Source of the DNA: an uncultured Mycobacteriaceae bacterium
GTDB taxonomy: Bacteria; Actinomycetota; Actinomycetes; Mycobacteriales; Mycobacteriaceae
NCBI GenBank assembly: GCA_902826815.1
Contig: CADEGF010000007.1
Span: 1-64,000 of the forward strand
Reading direction: 5' to 3'
Length of the DNA stretch: 64,000 bases
This document shows, piece by piece, positions 27,788 through 37,245 of the stretch (the first letter of the stretch is position 1; every line of letters begins with the position of its first letter). The position numbers were made by a program, and so were the translations under genes. The notes below the pieces were generated by a model. It saw nothing but the letters and a program-made list of their open reading frames with translations, was not told the origin of the DNA and searched no databases.

Positions 27788-30700
27788 GTGTTCGTCGCCG
27801 ACGATCGAGTGATCTACAGCGCTTCCGACCTCGCAGCCGCCGCCCGCTGCGAGTACGCGCTGCTGCGCTCGTTCGACGCCAAACTGGGTCGCGGCGAGCG
27901 GGTCGCAGCCGACGACGACGACCTGCTGCGGCGGACCGCAGAGCTCGGCGATGCCCACGAACAGCGCACCCTAGAGGAGTACATCGCCCGCCATGGCGAC
28001 GACGTGGTCCGCATCGGCAGGCCGGCGTACACGCTGACCGCCTTCCTCGCCGCAGCCCGCAGCACCGCAGCGGCATTCGGACGCAAACCCGCGGTGGTGT
28101 ATCAGGCAACGCTGTTCGACGACAGGTTCGTCGGCTTCGCCGACTTCGTAGTCAAAGACGGCGACCGATACCGGGTGATCGACACGAAACTGGCCCGCAG
28201 CGCCAAGATCGAGGCACTGCTGCAGATCGCGGGCTACGCCGATGCACTCCGGGCGATGGGCGTTCCTGTCGCGCCGACCGCCGGCTTGATCCTCGGCGAC
28301 CGCTCGAGCGTCGAGTATCCCGTCGACGACCTGATCCCGGTATACCGTCAGCGGCGCGACCACCTGCGCGATCTCCTTGATCGCCATTTCGAGTCCAATG
28401 CGCCTGTCTCGTGGGTCGATTCGACCATCCGGGCGTGCATGCGGTGCGAGTACTGCGTCCCCCACGTCGTCGGCGACGACGACCTGTTGCTCGTCGCGGG
28501 TATGCGGATGACGCAGCGCGACACATTCATCGCTGCGGGCATCGACACCGTCGCCGAATTAGCCGAATCGTCCGGCGCGGTCGAGGGCATCGCGACGAGC
28601 ACCGTCACCGGCCTGCGCACACAGGCCCGCCTGCAGGTGAAGGAGCGAGATACCGGCACGCCGCATTTCGAGATCGCCGACGGTGACGCGTTGGGCGCTT
28701 TGCCTGCGAAGAGCCGGGGCGACCTGTTCTTCGACTTTGAGGGCGACCCGCTGTGGACCGACGACGGCGTCACATGGGGGCTCGAATACCTGTGGGGCGT
28801 GCTCGACATTCGCGACAACTTCACTCCGCTGTGGGCAGAGGATCGTCCCACCGAGCGAAAATGCTTCACCGACTTCCTCAACCTGGTGCGCAAACGCCGT
28901 CGCCGCTACCCGGACATGCACATTTACCACTACGCGTCGTACGAGCGCACCAAACTACTTGCGCTGGCCGCGCGGTACGGCATCGGCGAGGACGAGGTCG
29001 ACGACCTGTTGCGCGCCGACGTGCTCGTCGACCTCTTCCCGATCGTGCGCAACAGCCTGCGCGTCGGCGCGCCCTCGTACTCACTGAAGGCACTGGAGCC
29101 GCTGTACATGGGCGCCGAGTTGCGGACCGGCGAGGTGACCAATGCGGCCTCCTCCATCACCCAGTACGAGCGCTACCGCACATTGCTCGACGGCGGGCAC
29201 ACCGACGAGGCCGACGGCGTCATCAAAGAGATCAAGGATTACAACGAATACGACTGTCGCTCGACGCGTCGCCTCCGGGACTGGCTCCTGTTGCGCGCGT
29301 TCGAATGCGGGGTCACGCACCTGACCCGGCCCGCCAATCTTGGCGAACCCGTTCCGCCACTGGATGATACGGCTCAAAGACTGATGGGGTTCGCCGGCGA
29401 CGGGGTCAGCGCGGATCGCACACCGGATCAGACGGCGGCAGCACTGCTCAACGCCGCGCGCGGGTTCTGCCAGCGTGAGCGCAAGCCCTACTGGTGGGCA
29501 CACTTCCAACGGCTGAACCATCCGGTCGACGAGTGGGGAGACCCCTCGGGTGTCTTCCTCGTCGATGACGCAGTGGTCGAGGAGGACTGGCACAAGCCGC
29601 CGCGAAAGCAGAAGCACCGGCGACACATTCGGCTCACCGGCGTTCTGCAGGGCGGTAGCCTCGACCACAGGCCGCAGGCCCTCTACGACCGCCCGGCCCC
29701 TGCAGGCATCGACGACGAGCATCCGGAACGCCGGGCGGCACATGGCGTAACCGTGCTGGAGACTCGTGAGGTCGAAGGGGTGCCTGTCGAGGTCCTCGTT
29801 GAGGAACTCGAGATCGACGCCGGACAGTTCGGCCAGCTTCCCATGGCGTTGACTCCTGCCATCCCGTTCGGGACGTTGAAGATCGAGGAAGCGATCGAGC
29901 GGCTCGCCATCGCGGCCGCCGACACCGTCGCAGAGGGGCGGCTGCCCCGTTGCCCGGCGACCGACTTGCTGCGTCGTGCACAGCCGACCACGCGCAGCAC
30001 AGGGGACTTACCACGGCTGGCCGACGACGCCACCTCGATCACGGCGGCAGTGCTCGACCTCGACAGGTCCTATATCGCGGTGCACGGGCCGCCAGGGACA
30101 GGTAAGACCTACACCGCGGCTCATGTCATCAAGTCGCTCGTCAACGATCACGGCTGGTCGGTTGGCGTTGTCGCGCAGTCACACTCGGTCGTTGCCCATC
30201 TACTGAACAAGATCGTCGCAGCGGGCGTCGATCCCGCGCTTGTGGCCAAGAAGTCCAGTGGCGACAGCGCGTCGACGGATCGATTCACGGTAATCGGCGA
30301 CGGCGGGCACGCCGACTTCCTGGCAACTCACAGTGCATGCGTGATCGGCGGTACCGCTTGGGATTTCGCCAATGACGCCCGGGTCTCATCGGAGCACCTC
30401 GACCTGCTCGCGATCGACGAGGCAGGCCAGTTCTCGCTCGGTTACACCATCGCCGTTGCGCGTGCCGCGAAGAACATCATGCTTCTCGGAGATCCGCAGC
30501 AGCTGGGTCAGGTGTCCACCGGCAGCCATCCGGAGCCGGTCGACCGCTCTGCGCTGGGCTGGCTCATGGACGGCCACGACGTGCTGCCGTCGCAGTTCGG
30601 CTACTTCCTGGCACAGAGTCACCGCATGCACCCCGATGTCTGCCGCGTCGTCTCGGCGCTGTCGTACGACGGGCGGTTGATGCCACATCCCAAGACGTCG

Positions 30701-31216
30701 GCACGCACGCTGGCGGGCACGCCGCCCGGCGTGCATACCCTGCTCGTCGACCACCAGGGTCGTTCGACGTCAAGTCCAGAAGAGGCTGCTGCGATCGTCG
30801 ACGAAATTTCTGCGCTCATCGGGACGACATGGAGTGACGAGCACGGACCCCGCGACCTGGTGCAGAGCGATGTCCTCGTCGTCGCGCCGTACAACGCGCA
30901 GGTGGTGCAGCTACGCGACCAGCTTCACGCGGCAGGGTGCAGCGATGTCCTTGTCGGCACGGTCGACAAACTGCAGGGCCGCGAGGCTCCCATCGTGTTC
31001 GTCTCCATGACTGCATCGGCGATCGACGACATCCCGCGCGGAATGCCGTTTCTGCTCAACCGCAATCGGCTCAACGTCGCCATCAGCCGCGCGCAGTCGA
31101 CGGCGTTCATCGTGCGATCGCGCGCTCTCACCGACTATCTACCCGGATCGCCCGACGGCCTGGTGGATCTGGGTGCATTCCTCACGCTCGCGCCGTGTGA
31201 TAGACCCACGGGGTGA
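27788..31216 (+). CDS. RecB-like nuclease / RNase H-like exonuclease / superfamily 1 helicase fusion (TM0106 family)
   Basis: The 1142-residue product joins three enzymes. Residues about 1-220 form a RecB-like nuclease with VIDTKLA and, near 218, the cysteine cluster CMRCEYC. Residues about 310-520 form a DEDD (RNase H-fold) exonuclease, with Asp 316 and Glu 318 in FFDFEGDP and later YNEYDCRSTRRL. Residues about 750-1130 form an Upf1-like helicase with Walker A GPPGTGKT (767-774), DEAG from Asp 877, GDPQQLGQVS, SHRMHP and NVAISRAQ. It matches Rv1251c in size. A role in DNA or RNA repair is likely but unproven. The next gene overlaps its stop by 4 bp. Confidence 0.9.
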   Translation: MFVADDRVIYSASDLAAAARCEYALLRSFDAKLGRGERVAADDDDLLRRTAELGDAHEQRTLEEYIARHGDDVVRIGRPAYTLTAFLAAARSTAAAFGRKPAVVYQATLFDDRFVGFADFVVKDGDRYRVIDTKLARSAKIEALLQIAGYADALRAMGVPVAPTAGLILGDRSSVEYPVDDLIPVYRQRRDHLRDLLDRHFESNAPVSWVDSTIRACMRCEYCVPHVVGDDDLLLVAGMRMTQRDTFIAAGIDTVAELAESSGAVEGIATSTVTGLRTQARLQVKERDTGTPHFEIADGDALGALPAKSRGDLFFDFEGDPLWTDDGVTWGLEYLWGVLDIRDNFTPLWAEDRPTERKCFTDFLNLVRKRRRRYPDMHIYHYASYERTKLLALAARYGIGEDEVDDLLRADVLVDLFPIVRNSLRVGAPSYSLKALEPLYMGAELRTGEVTNAASSITQYERYRTLLDGGHTDEADGVIKEIKDYNEYDCRSTRRLRDWLLLRAFECGVTHLTRPANLGEPVPPLDDTAQRLMGFAGDGVSADRTPDQTAAALLNAARGFCQRERKPYWWAHFQRLNHPVDEWGDPSGVFLVDDAVVEEDWHKPPRKQKHRRHIRLTGVLQGGSLDHRPQALYDRPAPAGIDDEHPERRAAHGVTVLETREVEGVPVEVLVEELEIDAGQFGQLPMALTPAIPFGTLKIEEAIERLAIAAADTVAEGRLPRCPATDLLRRAQPTTRSTGDLPRLADDATSITAAVLDLDRSYIAVHGPPGTGKTYTAAHVIKSLVNDHGWSVGVVAQSHSVVAHLLNKIVAAGVDPALVAKKSSGDSASTDRFTVIGDGGHADFLATHSACVIGGTAWDFANDARVSSEHLDLLAIDEAGQFSLGYTIAVARAAKNIMLLGDPQQLGQVSTGSHPEPVDRSALGWLMDGHDVLPSQFGYFLAQSHRMHPDVCRVVSALSYDGRLMPHPKTSARTLAGTPPGVHTLLVDHQGRSTSSPEEAAAIVDEISALIGTTWSDEHGPRDLVQSDVLVVAPYNAQVVQLRDQLHAAGCSDVLVGTVDKLQGREAPIVFVSMTASAIDDIPRGMPFLLNRNRLNVAISRAQSTAFIVRSRALTDYLPGSPDGLVDLGAFLTLAPCDRPTG

Positions 31217-32571
31217 CCGAATCGCTGGCCGAGCGCCTCGCCGAGATCGTCGGGCCCGCGCACGTCAGCGCCGATCCAGACGTGCTCGACGGCCGCAGTA
31301 TCGACCACACGGGCCGCTATCGCGGCAAGGCCAGCGTGCTCGTCCGCCCCGGCACCGCCGATCAGATCGCCGCGGTGCTTGGTGCATGCCGCACAGCCGG
31401 CGTGCACGTCACGGTCCAGGGCGGCCGCACCTCCTTGGTCGCGGGAACGGTGCCAGAACATGACGACGTGCTGCTGTCCACCGAGCGGCTGACCGATATC
31501 GGTGAGGTGGACACCGTCGAACGGCGCATCCGGGTCGGCGCGGGCGTGACCCTGGCCGCCGTCCAACGGGCGGCGACCAAAGCGGGTCTGGTGTTCGGTG
31601 TCGACATCGCCGCGCGCGACTCCGCCACCGTCGGCGGGATGGCATCGACCAACGCAGGCGGGCTGCGCACCGTGCGGTACGGCAACATGGGCGAGCAGGT
31701 CATCGGCCTTGATGTGGCACTTCCCGACGGGTCGATCGTGGCGCGGCACAGCCAGGTTCGGCAGGACAACACCGGATACGACCTGGCATCGCTGTTCGTC
31801 GGCGCGGAGGGCACGCTCGGCGTAATCACCAGCCTGGATCTGCGACTGCATCCCACGCCGACCCACCGGGTGACTGCGGTCTGCGGGTTCGCCGACCTCG
31901 ACGATCTCGTCGAGGCGGGCCGCGAATTCCGCGATATGGACGGTATCGCCGCGCTGGAGTTGATCGATTCCCGCGCCAGTGACCTGACCTCGGAACATCT
32001 CGGCGTTGCCGCGCCGGTGGACGGCGCCTGGCAGCTGCTGATCGAACTCGCGGCCGACACCGATCAGACCGAGCAGTTGGCCGACGCGCTGGAGTATGCG
32101 CGGCTGACCGGCGAGCCCGCGGTCGGCGTCGACGTCAACTCGCAGCAGCGGCTGTGGCAGGTGCGCGAATCGGTCGCCGAGGTTCTGGGTCTCTACGGCC
32201 CGCCGCTGAAATTCGATGTGTCGCTGCCTCTCTCGGCGATCGCGCCGTTCGCGCGCGAATCCGGCGAGCTGATCGCCGAGCACGCCCCTGATGCCATCCC
32301 GGTGCTGTTCGGTCACATCGGCGAGGGCAACCTTCACCTCAACGTGTTGCGGTGCGCGCTCGATGGGGACCGCGAGGCCGCGCTGTATTTGGCGATGATG
32401 GCGTTGATCGCGGCGCGCGGCGGCAACGTCAGCTCCGAACATGGTGTCGGCAGCCGCAAACGCGACTACGTGGGGATGTCGCGAACCGACGCCGACATCG
32501 CCGCGATGCGGGCGGTCAAGATGGCGTTCGATCCCGCCGGCTATCTGAACGCTGCCGTGTTGTTCGACTAG
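31213..32571 (+). CDS. FAD-linked 2-hydroxyacid dehydrogenase (second GlcD-type)
   Basis: The 452-residue product has the same fold as the enzyme at 17651: an FAD-binding PCMH domain ([39 protein letters not shown]) and a C-terminal domain with [14 protein letters not shown] and [14 protein letters not shown]. The [10 protein letters not shown] and EHG motifs are those of the D-2-hydroxyglutarate and D-lactate dehydrogenase branch, where His residues bind a divalent metal. The substrate is uncertain. The GTG start overlaps the helicase stop (GTGA), and its own stop overlaps the convergent MFS gene by 4 bp. I recall no counterpart at this place in H37Rv. Confidence 0.87.
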   Translation: MTESLAERLAEIVGPAHVSADPDVLDGRSIDHTGRYRGKASVLVRPGTADQIAAVLGACRTAGVHVTVQGGRTSLVAGTVPEHDDVLLSTERLTDIGEVDTVERRIRVGAGVTLAAVQRAATKAGLVFGVDIAARDSATVGGMASTNAGGLRTVRYGNMGEQVIGLDVALPDGSIVARHSQVRQDNTGYDLASLFVGAEGTLGVITSLDLRLHPTPTHRVTAVCGFADLDDLVEAGREFRDMDGIAALELIDSRASDLTSEHLGVAAPVDGAWQLLIELAADTDQTEQLADALEYARLTGEPAVGVDVNSQQRLWQVRESVAEVLGLYGPPLKFDVSLPLSAIAPFARESGELIAEHAPDAIPVLFGHIGEGNLHLNVLRCALDGDREAALYLAMMALIAARGGNVSSEHGVGSRKRDYVGMSRTDADIAAMRAVKMAFDPAGYLNAAVLFD

Positions 32572-34715
32572 TCAGCGGGGCGCGAGTGTCGCCCGCGCCG
32601 CCCGTAGCTCGACGCGTCGTCGGCGTCGGTGCGGGAATGTCTGCCGCCGGAAGGGTTGTCCTCATCGGTCAACCCGTGGCGCGACGGCGGATCGAATCCG
32701 GCCTCATCGGGGCTTTCGAAGTGGGCGTGGCTGCCGAAATCGAGCGGATAGTCGGGGCTGAGGATGTCCGGCTTCGGGGGTTCGGCGTCCGACGGTGGCT
32801 CCTCGCGCGCCTCGAAGCGTTCCAGGGGCTGGAAGCGCTCCTCGTCATCGGTGTGGAAACCGTTGTGGGCGAAGCCGATCGGCTCCACCGATGGTTTCGG
32901 CGGCGGCACATCGGCGAGGAAGTCGTAAAGGCTGCACACGGGCTCGCGTCGATAGCCGGGCAATTCCACTGGCTCGACGGGTGCGGGCGTCGGTAGAACC
33001 TCCTGCCGCGCCACGATAGGCTCGGTGTCGTCCTCGTCCTCGACCGTCTCGACAACGGGTTCGGCGGCGACCGGAGCGGGCGCCGCGCCAGGCACGACCG
33101 GCGCGGGGGCCGGAGCGATAGCCGTCAGCACGGCCGTGGGATCGTCACGCACCACGGTGAACTCGACGTAGTGGTCGTCGTCGACGTAGTCATCGTCATC
33201 CAAATAGTCGTCGTCCAGATGCCCGTCGGTGCGCTGTTGTTTCGGGGCGTCCGCGCCGTCGAAACCGAGCAGAAACATCGCGGCCACCACGCCGGCCAAC
33301 GCGATGAACGCAGACAGCAGCAGCGACTGCGACATCGCGGCGGCGAACGGCACGTGCAGGAATGCCGGAAGCTCGGTCACTGACCCCTCCCCACCTGCAC
33401 CGTCGGCGGCAAGCGGCATCTCAGCGCTGATTCGCGTCGTCATGAACGCCGCCATGCTGGCGCTGCCCAACACCGACCCAACTTGGCGGGTGGCGTTGTA
33501 CACACCGGAACCGGCGCCCGCCACCGTCGACGCCAGATTGCGCGTCGCAGTCGCCGCCAGCGGTGACCAGATGAACGCCATCCCGATACCAGTCGTCGTG
33601 AGCGGCAGCACGATTCGCCAGATCGGCGTCGTCGGCGTCATCTCGACGGACAACCACGTCAGCGAAATTGCCAACAGCGAGAATCCGAACCCGATGATCG
33701 GCCGCGGGTGATACCGGTCGACGAGCTTGCCGACCCACGGCGCCAGCACGCCTGACGCGATCGCCATCGGCGCGGTCAGAAGCGCCGAACGCGTCGGCGT
33801 CAGTCCACACACCGCCTGTGCGTAGAACATCACCGGCAGGATCATCCCCGTCACGACGAAGCCGATCGTGGCGACTCCGACCGCCGAAAGGCTGAAGTCG
33901 CGGTCGCGGAAGATGCCAAGCGGCACCAGCGGCTCGCCCCGGTTGGCCTGCTGCCAGAAGACGAAGGCCGCCATGAAGCCGATGCCGCCTGCCAGCGTGC
34001 CCCAGACCCACGGCGCCCAGTGGTGCGACTGCCCCTCCTGCAGGGCGAACACGACCATGAACATGCCGATGCCGGACAGCACGACGCCGATCAGGTCGAA
34101 ACCGTGCTTCTCCGTCGGCAGATTCGGCACCAGCCAGAAGGCGAGCCCCAACCCGATGATCCCGATCGGCACGTTGACGAAGAAGATCCATTGCCAGCCG
34201 AGCTGGTCGACCAAGACACCACCGGCAAGGGGGCCCGCCAGGGTGGCCACCCCCGCGGTGGCGCCCCACACGCTCATGGCCACACCACGGCGCTCGGCGG
34301 GGAAGATGCGGGTGATCGTCGACAGGGTCTGGGGGGTGAGCAGCGCCGCACCGACGCCCTGAACCACGCGGGCTGCGATGAGCATGCCGATGGTGCCCGA
34401 CAGCCCACACCACAGCGATGCGCCGGTGAATACCAGCAGGCCGATCAGGTAGAGGTTCTTCGGTCCGTATCGATCGCCGAACCGGCCGGCGAGCAGGAGC
34501 GGCACCGCGAAGCCGAGCAGGTAGGCGCTTGTAACCCAGATGACCGCGTCGTAGCCGGTGCCCAGCTTGGTCATGATCGACGGGTTGGCTACCGACACGA
34601 TCGTCGCGTCGACGAGGATCATGAAGAAGCCGACCATCATGGCCCATAGCGCATGCCACGGGTCGGCGACCGGCGCGGACCCGGCCGCGGGCCGGCCTCG
34701 CAGCGCCGTGGTCAT
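32568..34715 (-). CDS. EmrB/QacA-type MFS drug transporter with long acidic C-terminal tail
   Basis: The 715-residue product begins with a 14-helix drug:H+ antiporter core (about 20-475; [27 protein letters not shown]). A cytosolic tail of about 230 residues follows. It starts with a dense Asp/Tyr stretch ([20 protein letters not shown]), goes on with Ala/Pro/Val/Glu-rich spacers and ends in a basic segment ([10 protein letters not shown]). Rv1250, its apparent counterpart, is about 579 residues as I recall, so this tail is longer. A strong ribosome-binding site (GGGGAGTGGGG) precedes the ATG. Exported compounds are unknown. Confidence 0.87.
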   Translation of the reverse strand: MTTALRGRPAAGSAPVADPWHALWAMMVGFFMILVDATIVSVANPSIMTKLGTGYDAVIWVTSAYLLGFAVPLLLAGRFGDRYGPKNLYLIGLLVFTGASLWCGLSGTIGMLIAARVVQGVGAALLTPQTLSTITRIFPAERRGVAMSVWGATAGVATLAGPLAGGVLVDQLGWQWIFFVNVPIGIIGLGLAFWLVPNLPTEKHGFDLIGVVLSGIGMFMVVFALQEGQSHHWAPWVWGTLAGGIGFMAAFVFWQQANRGEPLVPLGIFRDRDFSLSAVGVATIGFVVTGMILPVMFYAQAVCGLTPTRSALLTAPMAIASGVLAPWVGKLVDRYHPRPIIGFGFSLLAISLTWLSVEMTPTTPIWRIVLPLTTTGIGMAFIWSPLAATATRNLASTVAGAGSGVYNATRQVGSVLGSASMAAFMTTRISAEMPLAADGAGGEGSVTELPAFLHVPFAAAMSQSLLLSAFIALAGVVAAMFLLGFDGADAPKQQRTDGHLDDDYLDDDDYVDDDHYVEFTVVRDDPTAVLTAIAPAPAPVVPGAAPAPVAAEPVVETVEDEDDTEPIVARQEVLPTPAPVEPVELPGYRREPVCSLYDFLADVPPPKPSVEPIGFAHNGFHTDDEERFQPLERFEAREEPPSDAEPPKPDILSPDYPLDFGSHAHFESPDEAGFDPPSRHGLTDEDNPSGGRHSRTDADDASSYGRRGRHSRPAD

Positions 34716-34934
34716 ATCCCCACTCCCCTCGCAAGCTGGGGCCCCACGTCCCGAGCTTCACTCGATGGTGTCGGCAAATCCGCCCCGACGCCACCGCTAT
34801 CGGCCTGTTCTTACTGACTTCGCAGCCACATGACCTGCGCCTGCCCGTAGATCAGCAAAAAACAGCCGTTACGGCCGCTTACCCCATACGGAGTAATTCG
34901 CCCCGACGGTACGGACCGTTAACCACCCCGACAA
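34716..34934. other. longest intergenic gap, probably the upstream region of the EmrB-like gene
   Basis: No gene is visible in these 219 bases, which are less GC-rich than their surroundings. Three TACGG words (34870-34874, 34887-34891, 34910-34914) and two small inverted repeats, CCGT-T-ACGG (34866-34874) and ACGGT-ACGG-ACCGT (34906-34919), cluster near the 3' end of the neighbouring bcr-like gene. They could be a regulator binding region, but spacing is irregular and no factor can be named. Confidence 0.3.
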
Positions 34935-36188
34935 CTACGCCGGCTCGGCCAACGCCTCATCGGAGAGCACCTTGTCGGCGTCGTCGCTGGTGGAGACGCC
35001 TACCGCAAGGAGCGCGAGCAACGCCACAAGCGCGCTGACGGCCATCACGGCGGCCAGCGCGAGCTCGTCGTTCCCGAGGACGCCGACCAGCGGAGCCACC
35101 GCGGCGCCAAGGCCGAACTGCGCGGCGCCAAGCAGCGCGGCGGCGGTTCCCGCGGCGTCGGGGTGCCGGGACAAGGCGACGGCGGGTGCATTGGGAATGA
35201 CCAGGCCCATCGCGGCAAGGATCGCCCACACCGGAGTGACGAATCCGGCGAGGCCACCGACGTCCGCCACGGACAGTCCGACGAAGACCCCGCCCGCGAG
35301 GAGCGCCGCGGCAAGGGCCCACAGTGTGATCGCCTGCGGCGAGAACCGCCTCAGCAGCACGACGTTGAACTGGGTCGCACCGATCAGTGCGACGGCGCCC
35401 GCGCCGAACACCAACGCGAAGGCCTGCTGATCGAGACCGTAGGTGCCTTGCAGGACGAACGACGCCCCCGCGATGTAGGCGAAGAGACCCGACATGCCGA
35501 GCGCGGCAACCAGCACGAGGATGACGAACCGCCTGTCGCGCAGCAGTTCCACGTAGGTCGCGGCGATACTGCGCACCCGCAACGGCCTGCGATGCGACGG
35601 CGGCAGCGTCTCGGGCAACGCAAACACCGCCACCAGCAGCAGGGCGCCCGCCATGATCACCAGCGCGGTGAAGACCCAGCGCCACGAACCGTGCAGCAGC
35701 ACCGCCGCACCAAGCGAGGGCGCGATGACGGGTGCGACACCGAGCACAAGCATCAGCCGGGACAACACCGTTGCGGCGGCGTTGGCGGCGAACAGGTCAC
35801 CGACGACGGCGATTGCGACCACCATGCCCGCGGCGGCACCGACGCCCTGCAGAACGCGGCCAACACCCAGTACGACGAGGTTCGGCGCAAGCATGCAGAT
35901 GACCGACGCCACCATGTGCACCACGATGCCCGCCATCAGCGGGCGCCTGCGGCCAAGCGAGTCCGAGAGCGGCCCGATGATGAGCTGGCCCAGCGCGAGC
36001 CCCGCCAGCGTTCCGGTCAGGGTGAGCTGCACGACGGACGACGAGACCGACAGTTCGTCCGCGATCCTCGGCAGCGCGGGCAGATACATGTCGATGGTCA
36101 GCGGACCCAGCGCGACCATGACACCGAGCACGATGATCATGCGCCAGCGGCCAGGTGTCTTGACGTCCACAGGGGGCGATGTTGCCAT
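34935..36188 (-). CDS. Bcr/CflA-type MFS drug efflux transporter
   Basis: The 417-residue product has 12 membrane helices and the Bcr/CflA signature, with LGPLTIDMYLPALPRIADEL in helix 1 and LGQLIIGPLSDSLGRRRPL in loop 2-3. Members export drugs such as bicyclomycin or chloramphenicol by proton antiport; the substrate here is unknown. I prefer ATG 36188 (MATSPPVDVK); the frame also contains GTG 36203, but that codon lies inside the inverted repeat 36197-36208. I recall no counterpart at this place in H37Rv. Confidence 0.85.
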   Translation of the reverse strand: MATSPPVDVKTPGRWRMIIVLGVMVALGPLTIDMYLPALPRIADELSVSSSVVQLTLTGTLAGLALGQLIIGPLSDSLGRRRPLMAGIVVHMVASVICMLAPNLVVLGVGRVLQGVGAAAGMVVAIAVVGDLFAANAAATVLSRLMLVLGVAPVIAPSLGAAVLLHGSWRWVFTALVIMAGALLLVAVFALPETLPPSHRRPLRVRSIAATYVELLRDRRFVILVLVAALGMSGLFAYIAGASFVLQGTYGLDQQAFALVFGAGAVALIGATQFNVVLLRRFSPQAITLWALAAALLAGGVFVGLSVADVGGLAGFVTPVWAILAAMGLVIPNAPAVALSRHPDAAGTAAALLGAAQFGLGAAVAPLVGVLGNDELALAAVMAVSALVALLALLAVGVSTSDDADKVLSDEALAEPA

Positions 36189-36196
36189 GCAAGTGG

Positions 36197-36208
36197 TTAG
36201 CACGCTAA
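36197..36208. promoter_or_regulatory. small inverted repeat before the Bcr-like gene
   Basis: TTAGC-AC-GCTAA is a perfect 5-bp inverted repeat 9 bp upstream of the preferred ATG of the efflux gene, in an AT-rich stretch. MarR- or TetR-type repressors often bind such sites next to drug-pump genes. No regulator gene is adjacent, so the call is tentative. Confidence 0.35.
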
Positions 36209-36326
36209 ATCAATATTTTCTTCCCTGATCAGCCCCGTGACCGCCGTCACCAGCGGGGACAACGGGCCTCGGTCGTTCGTTGACCAACCGTTAGCCTGAA
36301 GGCGACGGTTACCCCAGGAGGCCGCA

Positions 36327-37079
36327 ATGAGCGCTCGGTCCAAGGCGAAGAGCCAGCTTCCGGCGACGAGAAACAACGCAGATGAACATCCCGGCGCCGC
36401 CGCGCGTGCGTTGTCGGAAATCATCGAACGCGGCGCCCGGGTGCAGGGCCCCGCTGTCAGGGCATATGTCGACCGGCTTCGCGACGGAAATCCCGACGCC
36501 ACGCCTGCCGAGATCGTCACCAAGCTGGAGAAGCACTACCTGGCCGCGGTGATGGCCAGCGGCGCGGCGGTCGGTTCTGCGGCGGCGTTCCCCGGCATCG
36601 GCACGCTGGTGGCGCTTTCGGCGGTGGCGGGCGAGACCGTGGTGTTCCTCGAGGCGACGGCGGTTTTCGTGCTCGCGGTGGCCGAGGTGCACGGCATCCC
36701 TGCCGACCATCGGGAACGCAGGCGCGCGCTGGTGCTGGCGGTGCTGGTCGGCGAGGACAGCAAGCACGCCGTCGCCGACCTTCTCGGCCCTGGCCGGACC
36801 AAGGGCGCCTGGCTCAGCGACGGCGCGGCGACCCTGCCGCTGCCTGCGGTGTCGCAGCTGAATTCGCGGCTGCTGCGCTTCTTCGTCAAGCGCTACGCCC
36901 TCAAACGCGGGGCGATCGCGTTCGGCAAGCTGCTGCCCGTCGGCATCGGCGCGGTCGTCGGCGGTGTCGGCAACCGTTTGATGGGTAAGCGGATCATCGA
37001 GAACGCGCGGATGGCGTTCGGGTCGCCGCCGCCCCGCTGGCCGTCGAAAATCCATGTGCTGCCCCCGCCTCCCGGCTGA
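36327..37079 (+). CDS. conserved mycobacterial membrane protein (Rv1249c-like)
   Basis: The 248-residue product has a charged N-terminal region (1-75), a Gly/Ala-rich hydrophobic hairpin (about 77-118, ASGAAVGSAAAFPGIG and ALSAVAGETVVFLEATAVFV), and near the C terminus a second glycine-rich segment (KLLPVGIGAVVGGVGNRLMG). The pattern suggests insertion in the membrane by short hairpins, somewhat like EcsC-family proteins; that relation is only a guess. It matches Rv1249c in position and size. ATG 36327 follows CCAGGAGG, a clear ribosome-binding site. Confidence 0.75.
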   Translation: MSARSKAKSQLPATRNNADEHPGAAARALSEIIERGARVQGPAVRAYVDRLRDGNPDATPAEIVTKLEKHYLAAVMASGAAVGSAAAFPGIGTLVALSAVAGETVVFLEATAVFVLAVAEVHGIPADHRERRRALVLAVLVGEDSKHAVADLLGPGRTKGAWLSDGAATLPLPAVSQLNSRLLRFFVKRYALKRGAIAFGKLLPVGIGAVVGGVGNRLMGKRIIENARMAFGSPPPRWPSKIHVLPPPPG

Positions 37080-37245
37080 AACCTCAGCCTGCGATTAGCG
37101 CTCTTGTGGCGTGCACGTCTGCGCGTAAGCGCTAGCCTTTAAGGCGGCGTTGATGCGGGGTAACCGCAGGCTGGAAGGAAGACAAGACGGGTAGGCGTCC
37201 GTTCGGACTCTTGCCCAACAGAAGGAATCGAGGCGAGTAGCTGCC

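Noticed and set aside
34866-34919. Three TACGG words as a regulator binding array
   Set aside because: Spacing between them is irregular (17 and 23 bp), and arms are too short to exclude chance in GC-rich DNA; kept only as a note in the gap entry.
37135-37145. GCCTT-T-AAGGC palindrome in the kgd leader as an operator
   Set aside because: Arms of 5 bp with a one-base centre are short, and no partner regulator or repeat of the site is seen.
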